In this document: positions 7,683 to 13,126 of the stretch, piece after piece | How the letters are laid out: each line of letters opens with the position of its first letter | Numbering within the stretch: the first letter of the stretch is position 1 | Assembly: GCA_021154515.1 (NCBI GenBank) | Contig: JAJKIL010000338.1 | Coordinates: forward strand, 1 to 13,126 | Source: Niastella sp. | GTDB taxonomy: Bacteria; Bacteroidota; Bacteroidia; Chitinophagales; Chitinophagaceae | Length of the DNA stretch: 13,126 nt | Reading direction: 5' to 3' | Notes under the pieces: generated by a model | What the model was told of the DNA's origin: nothing | Database searches by the model: none | Seen by the model: only the letters and a program-made list of their open reading frames with translations | Made by a program: the position numbers and the translations under genes

Positions 7683-7713
7683 CCCTGTAACCCGAAACCT
7701 GTAACCAGTAACC
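7683..7713. repeat. CCTGTAACC repeat cluster
   Basis: Two exact copies of CCTGTAACC (7684-7692 and 7698-7706) are followed by AGTAACC. The same nonamer occurs, on either strand, at 2605-2613, 2641-2649 and 4218-4226. All five copies lie between genes. The cluster ends 25 bp before the lipoprotein start codon. Confidence 0.6.
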
Positions 7714-7738
7714 ATAGTTTGAATATGGCTTATACCTT

Positions 7739-8194
7739 ATGAAAAGTTTATTTGTATTACTATTATTGTTCACGCTGTACTCCTGTTCAAAGAGTAATTC
7801 ATTTGGTCACTGTACAAACTGGGTGGTCGATTATTCCTATCACGAATTACCGGTGCCTACTGCTACCGGCATCAACAAGATCATGGAGTGGGAGTTATCT
7901 GTTTCACAACAAAACGATACCTGCTGGGGCACATTGGAAATTACCGGGTTAACTACTTATATAAAACTACTCACTACTTTATCAGGCGATTCTTCAAGGG
8001 TAGATGTAACTTATAATAAATACCTCGATGGCTCACAGGATTTCAAACCCGGCGAAGTGTTGTTCAGCCTGAGTAAAGACGGCAGCCATTTAATTACTGA
8101 CTGGAAACGACTGCAACCCATGCTGGTAGAGTTTCCGGCGATGAAAGGCATTTGTTTTGATCGATTGAAAAAAAGAAAACAGGACGATCTCTAA
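7739..8194 (+). CDS. Small lipoprotein of unknown function
   Basis: This 151-residue protein is not recognised with confidence. It starts with a clear lipoprotein signal, MKSLFVLLLLFTLYSC, with the acylated Cys at 16, so it is anchored on the periplasmic or outer side. The mature part is a small domain with Trp 28, Trp 51, Trp 63 and Trp 122 and three further cysteines (25, 62, 139) that could form a disulphide. Strand-like stretches such as MEWELSVSQ (49-57) and CWGTLEITGL (62-71) suggest a beta-rich fold, and it ends in a highly charged tail (KKRKQDD). Small Bacteroidota lipoproteins of this general pattern occur under DUF names, but I cannot assign one. It lies 112 bp upstream of the sigma factor gene on the same strand, separated by a weak hairpin, and need not be part of that module. 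Confidence 0.75.
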   Translation: MKSLFVLLLLFTLYSCSKSNSFGHCTNWVVDYSYHELPVPTATGINKIMEWELSVSQQNDTCWGTLEITGLTTYIKLLTTLSGDSSRVDVTYNKYLDGSQDFKPGEVLFSLSKDGSHLITDWKRLQPMLVEFPAMKGICFDRLKKRKQDDL

Positions 8195-8199
8195 CAGCC

Positions 8200-8228
8200 A
8201 CGGTTAAAAAAAATAGCGCTGTAACCGT
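8200..8228 (+). terminator. Weak hairpin after lipoprotein gene
   Basis: ACGGTTA (8200-8206) pairs perfectly with TAACCGT (8222-8228) around a 15-base A-rich loop, starting five bases after the stop codon at 8194. It could be a weak terminator or a 3'-end protector, but no T-run follows. Confidence 0.3.
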
Positions 8229-8259
8229 TTACATTAATAAAGATCTTTTCCTACTTTAG
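8228..8259 (+). promoter_or_regulatory. Possible promoter of the sigma factor gene
   Basis: TTTA (8228-8231) and TACTTTAG (8252-8259) are separated by 20 bp. They differ by one base each from the Bacteroidota elements TTTG and TAnnTTTG. The minus-7-like box lies 47 bp upstream of the ATG at 8307. The match is only approximate. Confidence 0.3.
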
Positions 8260-8306
8260 TGTAGGAACACATAGCCTATTTAACCCAACCAACGACAGCT
8301 GCCATA

Positions 8307-8912
8307 ATGAGATACGTGGATTTTACCAGTGAAGAACTGTGGAAACAATTTATGCCCGGCGATCACCTCGCACTCGATGCCATCGTAAAACGGCATTACA
8401 ATTTACTGTATCAATATGGTTGTAAATTTACCCGCGATGCGGCCCTGGTAAAGGATTGCATCCAGGATCTGTTCCTGTACCTGTGGCATAAACGGAATAC
8501 AATTAACGAAACCACTTCGGTAGAACATTATCTCATGAAAGCCTTGAGGCGCCGCCTGGGAAGGGCGATCACAAAAACCGGTTCAACCGAAGACCTCAGT
8601 TTTATCGAATTCAAAGACGCCAATGCTACCCCCGACGACCAGCTTATTCAACAGGAACAAAAAGCAGCGTTGGCCAACAGGATAAAAGAATGCATCCTGC
8701 AACTCTCCAAACGGCAACAGGAGATCATTTATTTACGCTTCTACCTCAACGCCAGTGCCGTCGACATTGCCGACATCATGCAACTAAACCGTCAATCGGT
8801 TTACAACCTCCTCAACGACGCTCTTAATAAATTGCGCCAGCATACCGGCGCTTATTTTAAACCAACCATGGCATTATCCATTATTTTATTATTGGTACTT
8901 AGCCAGTTGTAA
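8307..8912 (+). CDS. ECF RNA polymerase sigma factor, FecI-like
   Basis: This 201-residue extracytoplasmic-function sigma factor probably directs RNA polymerase to the neighbouring receptor operon. Region 2 lies at about 24-88, including DCIQDLFLYLWHKR (50-63), which matches the family core. Region 4 lies at about 128-178, with LSKRQQEIIYLRF (133-145) and the recognition helix in LNRQSVYNLLNDALNKLR (160-177). As usual for ECF sigmas there is no region 1 or 3. The end is odd: about 14 hydrophobic residues from Met188 (MALSIILLLVLSQL) could be a membrane-touching tail. The ATG at 8307 fits the family's usual N-terminus. A FecR-type gene follows after 81 bp and then an STN-bearing receptor, the standard order of a cell-surface signalling module, so this sigma is presumably held by that FecR. 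Confidence 0.92.
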   Translation: MRYVDFTSEELWKQFMPGDHLALDAIVKRHYNLLYQYGCKFTRDAALVKDCIQDLFLYLWHKRNTINETTSVEHYLMKALRRRLGRAITKTGSTEDLSFIEFKDANATPDDQLIQQEQKAALANRIKECILQLSKRQQEIIYLRFYLNASAVDIADIMQLNRQSVYNLLNDALNKLRQHTGAYFKPTMALSIILLLVLSQL

Positions 8913-8931
8913 TATTCTCAAAAAAAACTTT

Positions 8932-8953
8932 AAAAAAGTACAGTAGCTTTTTT
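8932..8953 (+). terminator. Weak A/T hairpin between sigma and fecR-type genes
   Basis: AAAAAAG (8932-8938) pairs with CTTTTTT (8947-8953) around an eight-base loop, and a further T follows. The stem is almost all A-T, so at best it reduces read-through from the sigma gene into the fecR-type gene. Confidence 0.25.
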
Positions 8954-8993
8954 TCATCGCAGTGTATTGGGTTTACAGGGAGTATACAACCAG

Positions 8994-10151
8994 ATGAAAA
9001 ATCCGGATATCAACAGCATAGATGACTTACTGGCCAATGAATTGTTCAGAAAATGGATCATTGAAAAAGATGAAGCCGCCGCCGTTTTCTGGAGCCAGTG
9101 GATAGAGCAACATCCGGCGCGACTCGAGTGGGTGGCGGCCGCCAAAGCTATTATTGAAACACTTACCGAAAACAACGACCAACTTACAAACCACGAAATA
9201 AACAGGGAAGCCGATCTTATTCAACAGAGGCTATCATCCCTTAGCCCGGAAATGTACAATGATGAAGAACCCGGATACCTGGAGACCTGTACGGACGATG
9301 GTAAGGAGCAAGGTTCGAAAGGTATCCCTTTTTCCCGTACCCGGTACCTGGTGGGCATTGCCGCTTCGTTGTTAATGATCGCTGGTGTTTACTGGTATTT
9401 TAACAACAAACCAGGACCATTGCCCGCCAATGCTTATAAAGCCTTTATGAAGGAGACAAAGCATAAAAGCTTTGAGTACAATAACAATTCAGATGGTGAG
9501 CAACACATTGTATTGTCAGATGGAAGTGAAGTGGTGCTGGAAAAGAACAGCCGGCTTACCTATGCGGCCAATTTTTCATCTGGCAAAAGAGAAGTGTACC
9601 TGGAAGGCAATGCTTTCTTTAATATAACCCGTAATCCCCAACGTCCTTTCATCGTATATACCCAAACAATAGTTACCAAAGTATTGGGCACCAGCTTTTA
9701 TGTAAAAGCCATGAGCAGTGCCGAAACGGCCAGTGTAGTGGTAAAAACAGGAAAGGTATCGGTTTTTAAACGGGAGAATTTCACCAGTACCGATGCCGGT
9801 TCTGCCTCCTTAAAAGGGATGGTAGTGACCCCCAACCAACAGGTAGTGTACGATATTCCCCATGAACAAATGAATAAATCGCTGGTAGAAAAACCGGTGA
9901 TCGCCAGCCAGACAACCTACAGTTTTGACTTTGACGATACCCCGGCTGCTGATGTATTCAGCCGGTTACAGACCGCTTATGGCGTACCCATACTGATCGA
10001 TGAAGAAGTACTGAAAACCTGCACCATTTCAGCTTCATTAGGCAATGAACCGTTCTATGAAAAGCTGCGCATTATTTGTAAGATCATCAATGCAACTTAT
10101 GAAGTGACAGATGGTACGGTGATAATAAATACAAATGGATGTAAACGATAG
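8994..10151 (+). CDS. FecR-family anti-sigma factor
   Basis: This 385-residue inner-membrane regulator is expected to bind the upstream sigma factor in the cytoplasm and the STN domain of the receptor in the periplasm. Parts: a cytoplasmic region (1-116), one membrane span (RYLVGIAASLLMIAGVYWYF, 117-136), a periplasmic FecR domain (about 160-265, with DGSEVVLEKNSRLTYAANF and REVYLEGNAFFNI) and a C-terminal DUF4974-type domain (about 308-380, with FDFDDTPAADVFSRLQTAYG and TISASLGNEPFYEKL). The ATG at 8994 is preferred over an in-frame TTG at 8967, because AGGGAG (8977-8982) sits 11 bp before it and MKNPDINSIDDLL is a natural FecR N-terminus. The cytoplasmic part carries an acidic, poorly conserved-looking linker (about 80-110) before the span. 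It is followed by a 249-bp leader and the STN receptor gene. Confidence 0.92.
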   Translation: MKNPDINSIDDLLANELFRKWIIEKDEAAAVFWSQWIEQHPARLEWVAAAKAIIETLTENNDQLTNHEINREADLIQQRLSSLSPEMYNDEEPGYLETCTDDGKEQGSKGIPFSRTRYLVGIAASLLMIAGVYWYFNNKPGPLPANAYKAFMKETKHKSFEYNNNSDGEQHIVLSDGSEVVLEKNSRLTYAANFSSGKREVYLEGNAFFNITRNPQRPFIVYTQTIVTKVLGTSFYVKAMSSAETASVVVKTGKVSVFKRENFTSTDAGSASLKGMVVTPNQQVVYDIPHEQMNKSLVEKPVIASQTTYSFDFDDTPAADVFSRLQTAYGVPILIDEEVLKTCTISASLGNEPFYEKLRIICKIINATYEVTDGTVIINTNGCKR

Positions 10152-10247
10152 GAGGGCAAACAGAAAACTGTGAATTGATTAAGTAACCAAAACTAACTGT
10201 AATATGTTGTAACGAACGATTCACTTGCCACTTGCTTTCAAAAAAAT

Positions 10248-10283
10248 CCCCCGACTCTCCGCCAGCTGGCGAAGGGCGGGGGG
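10248..10283. repeat. GC-rich imperfect hairpin with minus-strand T-run
   Basis: The centre is the perfect palindrome GCCAGCTGGC (10261-10270). The stem extends imperfectly to CCCCC (10248-10252) paired with GGGGG (10279-10283). On the left it is flanked by seven A (10240-10246). Read on the minus strand this is a GC stem followed by ATTTTTTT, the form of an intrinsic terminator facing against the genes. On the plus strand there is no T-run. Confidence 0.5.
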
Positions 10284-10284
10284 C

Positions 10285-10318
10285 GAAAGCTTGTAATGTT
10301 GGCCCATTACAGGCTTCC
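10285..10318 (+). repeat. Stem-loop in leader of STN receptor
   Basis: A 14-bp stem (10285-10298 with 10305-10318) has one mismatch and one G-U pair around the six-base loop TTGGCC. It lies 83 bp upstream of the start codon of the STN receptor. If transcribed it would be the most stable hairpin in the leader. No T-run follows directly; a CTTTTT run occurs about 20 bases later, inside the next hairpin. Confidence 0.5.
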
Positions 10319-10326
10319 GGTTGTTA

Positions 10327-10359
10327 CCTGTATCTGCTTTTTGCACAGTAGGATACAGG
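10327..10359 (+). repeat. Third stem-loop in leader of STN receptor
   Basis: CCTGTATC (10327-10334) and GATACAGG (10352-10359) pair perfectly. Inside, TGC and GCA can close a TTTTT loop, leaving one-sided unpaired bases. With the two hairpins before it, it makes the gap between fecR-type and receptor genes highly structured. Confidence 0.45.
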
Positions 10360-10400
10360 CTGTTGATTTCAATTATTATTAAAACCAAGGATTGCAATTT

Positions 10401-13126
10401 ATGAAAAATTATTTTTCATTAGTGACTGCCATTATGAAACTATCTGCCATCCCGATATTGTTGCTGCTGAGCTCGTTTTGTAGCCTTGCCAAAGTCACCA
10501 CAGGCCAGGAGATCCTGGCCAAAAACGTAACCATTTCGGTATCGAATAAGGAATTGAGATCGGTACTGAAAGAGGTAAGTAAAATGACGGGCGCCAAATT
10601 CCTTTACAGCCGGGAGATCATTCAATCTGATCGCCGCATTACCATCAGCGTAAAGGAAAAACCGCTGTCAGATTTTCTTTCACTGGTGCTTACTCCATTG
10701 CACATCAGTTTTGAAGTAGACAAAAACGGATACATCTTTTTAAACACCATCGCAACTGCCGGAGCTTTATCCGGCAGCGATGGCAATGCCTTCGAACCCA
10801 ATACCGGTTATGAGGCAATGCCGGCCATACTGCCCGGCAAGCTCACCGGCAAGATAGTAACTGAAGAAGGGATTCCCGTGGTAAGCGCCAACATCCAGGT
10901 AAAAGGCTCCAATCGGGGTACTACCACCAACAAGGATGGTATATTTGAATTAAACACAGCTGATGAAGATAAAACATTGATCATTTCTGCCATAGGCTAC
11001 GAAAAACAGGAAATAGTGATAGGTAAAGAAACCCGCTTCCTCATCATTATGAAAGCACAGGTGGTGAACCTGGATGATGTGGTGGTGATCGGTTATGGTA
11101 CCCAAAAACGGAAAGACGTAAACAGTTCCATTGTTTCCATAAAAGCCGAAGACCTGAAGAACCTGCCGCAAACCGGTATAGATCAAATGCTGCAGGGCAA
11201 GGCTTCGGGTGTTACAGTAACCCAAAACTCCGGCGCGCCCGGTGGCGGCGTATCTGTAAAAATTCGCGGTATTTCCACCTTTGGCGGAACTGAGCCCTTA
11301 TATGTTATAGATGGTGTTCCCCTGGAAGCGAACAATAACAAAGACGCCATCTCATTTGTAGGCGATGGGGAATCTAACATGAGCGCCCTGTCCTTTTTAA
11401 ACCCCAACGACATTTTATCGGTAGACATCTTAAAAGATGCTTCCGCTACTTCTATCTATGGTAATCGTGGCGCCAATGGCGTAATCATTATCACCACCAA
11501 AAAAGGAAAAGCCGGCGATGGCAAAATAACTTTCGATGGTTACTATGGCGTAGCAAACATCACTAAGTACCTCGATCTGATGGACCTGAAAGGCTATGCC
11601 GCTTATAAGAACAGCATTGCCGATTTCACCGGCACGGAACGACAGCCGCAGTTCGCCAATATCGATCTGCTGGGCAGGGGTACCGACTGGCAACGGGAGA
11701 TCTTTAAATCTGCCGCCATTCAAAACTACCAGCTGGCATTATCGGGTGGTAAAGCAGGTACTACCTATTATATCTCCGGTAACTATTTCAACCAGGAAGG
11801 AACCATCATTGGCTCAGGGTTAAAACGTAAAACAATCCGCATTAACCTCGATAACCAGGTAAAGCCCTGGTTAAAACTGGGCGTAAATGGAAGTTATAGC
11901 AGCACCGGTCAAACAATCACCTTAACCAATAACTCCAATAACAATTACGGGAATGTGATCGCCATGGCCATTCAGCAATCGCCCGATGTGCCGGTAACAA
12001 ACGTAGATGGTACTTATGGCGGGCCAAGCGATATTACCGGTTTGGGCGCCATGAGCGGCGGTAACCCTGTAGCGCAGGCCACCACCTGGCACACGTTGCT
12101 GACAAAAAACAAACTGCAAAGCAACCTGTACGTGCAAACGACCTTCCTGAAAGACTTTACCTTCCGTTCTGATTTCGGCAGTGACCTGAACTGGAACAAC
12201 AGTGATGCCTGGATGCCTACCTTTGTCTGGGGCCGTAGTATCAACAACCTCAACAGTTATAAAGTACAAACCAATAAAACCACTTTCTGGAACTGGCGCA
12301 ATGTATTTACCTGGCAAAAAAGAATTAAAGAACACGATATTACAATAATGGCCGGCCAGGAATCACAGAAGTTTGAATCGAACAGCATAACTTCTTCGCG
12401 GTCTAAATTTGTTTCAAACGACCTGTATTCATTGAACCTGGGCGATCCGTCAACAGCCAGCGCCACCCAAAGCCTGGGACAAAGCACGCAGGAATCCTAC
12501 TTCAGCCGCATCATTTATTCATTCGATAACCGGTATTCATTTACCGCTAATATAAGAAGGGACCGCACCAGCAAATTTGCACCCGGTAAACAGGTAGGTT
12601 GGTTTCCGGGCATCTCAGCTTCCTGGACAGTTTCCAATGAAGGATTTTTCAGATCATTTACAGCTATCAACCATCTGAAGTTCAGGGTGGGGTATGGAGG
12701 AATAGGTAATCAGAATGTGCCCGTTTATGTATACGGTTCAGCCCTTAGCCCGGTGTTCATCAACTCATCGGCATTTGGCAGCGGGTTGGGGCAATACATC
12801 AGTAACTATGCCAACCCCGATGTAACCTGGGAAAACCAGCGGCAGGCCAATCTAGGTATCGATGTGGGCATTGCGCAACGGTTTGATGTTACCGTTGATC
12901 TGTACAATAAGCTTTCCGATAAATTCCTGTTCTCCGCCACTTACCCGGCATTTACAGGTATCGGTATCCCCAACAGCGGTACAATGGGAATATCCGCGCC
13001 TTATGTGAACTATGGTAAAATGCAAAACAAAGGCTACGACATCTCGGTGGTGTACCATTCCGGCAAACAGGCAAAAGTAGATTGGAAGAGCACATTGATC
13101 TTCTCCCATTACCGCAATACGGTAAA
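10401..13126 (+). CDS. SusC/RagA family receptor with N-terminal STN domain (partial)
   Basis: This is a TonB-dependent outer-membrane receptor, truncated by the right edge after about 908 residues with no stop codon seen. Parts: signal peptide (about 1-30; a second Met at 12 could also start it), STN domain (about 42-115, ISVSNKELRSVLKEVSKMTG to KNGYIFL), carboxypeptidase-D regulatory-like domain (about 147-218), TonB-box-like LDDVVVIGYGTQ (224-235), and plug (about 238-368) with VSVKIRGISTFGGTEPLYVIDG (284-305), DILSVDILKDASATSIYGNRG (337-357) and ANGVIIITTKKG (358-369). The first part of the beta-barrel follows. The STN domain is the part that contacts FecR proteins in FecA-type signalling, which fits the sigma and FecR-type genes just upstream. 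The reading frame is intact throughout. A susD-type partner would be expected after the window. The ligand is unknown. Confidence 0.93.
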   Translation, partial: MKNYFSLVTAIMKLSAIPILLLLSSFCSLAKVTTGQEILAKNVTISVSNKELRSVLKEVSKMTGAKFLYSREIIQSDRRITISVKEKPLSDFLSLVLTPLHISFEVDKNGYIFLNTIATAGALSGSDGNAFEPNTGYEAMPAILPGKLTGKIVTEEGIPVVSANIQVKGSNRGTTTNKDGIFELNTADEDKTLIISAIGYEKQEIVIGKETRFLIIMKAQVVNLDDVVVIGYGTQKRKDVNSSIVSIKAEDLKNLPQTGIDQMLQGKASGVTVTQNSGAPGGGVSVKIRGISTFGGTEPLYVIDGVPLEANNNKDAISFVGDGESNMSALSFLNPNDILSVDILKDASATSIYGNRGANGVIIITTKKGKAGDGKITFDGYYGVANITKYLDLMDLKGYAAYKNSIADFTGTERQPQFANIDLLGRGTDWQREIFKSAAIQNYQLALSGGKAGTTYYISGNYFNQEGTIIGSGLKRKTIRINLDNQVKPWLKLGVNGSYSSTGQTITLTNNSNNNYGNVIAMAIQQSPDVPVTNVDGTYGGPSDITGLGAMSGGNPVAQATTWHTLLTKNKLQSNLYVQTTFLKDFTFRSDFGSDLNWNNSDAWMPTFVWGRSINNLNSYKVQTNKTTFWNWRNVFTWQKRIKEHDITIMAGQESQKFESNSITSSRSKFVSNDLYSLNLGDPSTASATQSLGQSTQESYFSRIIYSFDNRYSFTANIRRDRTSKFAPGKQVGWFPGISASWTVSNEGFFRSFTAINHLKFRVGYGGIGNQNVPVYVYGSALSPVFINSSAFGSGLGQYISNYANPDVTWENQRQANLGIDVGIAQRFDVTVDLYNKLSDKFLFSATYPAFTGIGIPNSGTMGISAPYVNYGKMQNKGYDISVVYHSGKQAKVDWKSTLIFSHYRNTV

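Larger units (their letters stand above)
7305..7738. other. 434-bp intergenic region between divergent genes
   Basis: This AT-rich region separates the minus-strand susC-type gene from the plus-strand lipoprotein and should hold promoters for both. It contains an 18-bp palindrome (7379-7396), a 10-bp palindrome GCTTGCAAGC (7666-7675) and a cluster of GTAACC repeats (7683-7713). No exact TAnnTTTG box faces the susC-type gene. For the lipoprotein gene only a near match is present (TAGTTTG, just upstream of 7739). A minus-strand reading frame crosses part of the region but resembles nothing and covers the repeats, so it is not called. Confidence 0.5.

Noticed and set aside
7567..7773. A 68-residue minus-strand reading frame in the intergenic region.
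   Set aside because: It resembles nothing, begins inside the lipoprotein gene on the other strand and translates the CCTGTAACC repeats.
8967..8993. A TTG start nine codons upstream for the fecR-type gene.
   Set aside because: The ATG at 8994 has an AGGGAG sequence at good spacing and gives a typical FecR N-terminus.
10409..13109. Many minus-strand reading frames of 61-137 residues opposite the STN receptor.
   Set aside because: All overlap an uninterrupted, recognisable receptor frame on the plus strand and show no family features.
1..13126. A new defence or mobile system in the window.
   Set aside because: No nuclease-helicase, toxin-antitoxin, reverse transcriptase, transposase or CRISPR signal was seen; the genes form uptake, signalling and enzyme units of known families.

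Overview
The window looks like chromosomal DNA of a Bacteroidota bacterium, most likely of the Chitinophagaceae (Chitinophaga/Niastella type). Two SusC-type TonB-dependent receptors, a SusD-type lipoprotein and an ECF sigma/FecR pair support this. So do near-absent Shine-Dalgarno sequences, many lipoprotein signal peptides and moderate GC. The family-level placement is inference. No rRNA, tRNA, CRISPR array, transposase or phage gene is visible.

Layout, left to right. (1) A minus-strand metallo-beta-lactamase-fold hydrolase (135-989) with a near-leaderless Bacteroidota-type promoter. (2) Divergent from it, a plus-strand pair 15 bp apart: an exported intradiol-dioxygenase-like protein (1134-1871) and a pirin-fold protein that seems to have lost its metal ligands (1887-2588). 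(3) A long imperfect inverted repeat (2592-2662) between convergent genes, probably a two-way terminator. (4) A minus-strand susC/susD-type nutrient-uptake operon: receptor at 4275-7304, lipoprotein at 2686-4155. The 119-bp gap between the two holds a GC hairpin and a heptamer repeat. An 18-bp perfect palindrome with a central CG, shaped like a LacI-family operator, lies 74 bp upstream of the receptor. (5) A 434-bp intergenic stretch, then a small unrecognised lipoprotein (7739-8194). (6) A plus-strand cell-surface signalling module: ECF sigma factor (8307-8912), FecR-type anti-sigma factor (8994-10151), a 249-bp leader with three hairpins, and a second SusC-type receptor carrying an N-terminal STN signalling domain (10401 to beyond the right edge).

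How the genes work together. The two receptors seem to be controlled differently. The first lacks an STN domain, has no sigma/FecR pair next to it on its own strand, and has an operator-like palindrome. The second has the STN domain and the sigma/FecR partners of the FecA-FecR-FecI mechanism: ligand binding at the outer membrane is relayed through STN to FecR, which releases the sigma factor. No glycoside hydrolase or other degradative enzyme for either receptor is in view, so substrates cannot be named. The nonamer CCTGTAACC occurs five times (both strands), always between genes, and is the clearest non-coding signal in the window. I see no convincing wholly new system. The most unusual items are the degenerate pirin beside an exported dioxygenase, the dispersed nonamer, and the structured leader of the STN receptor.
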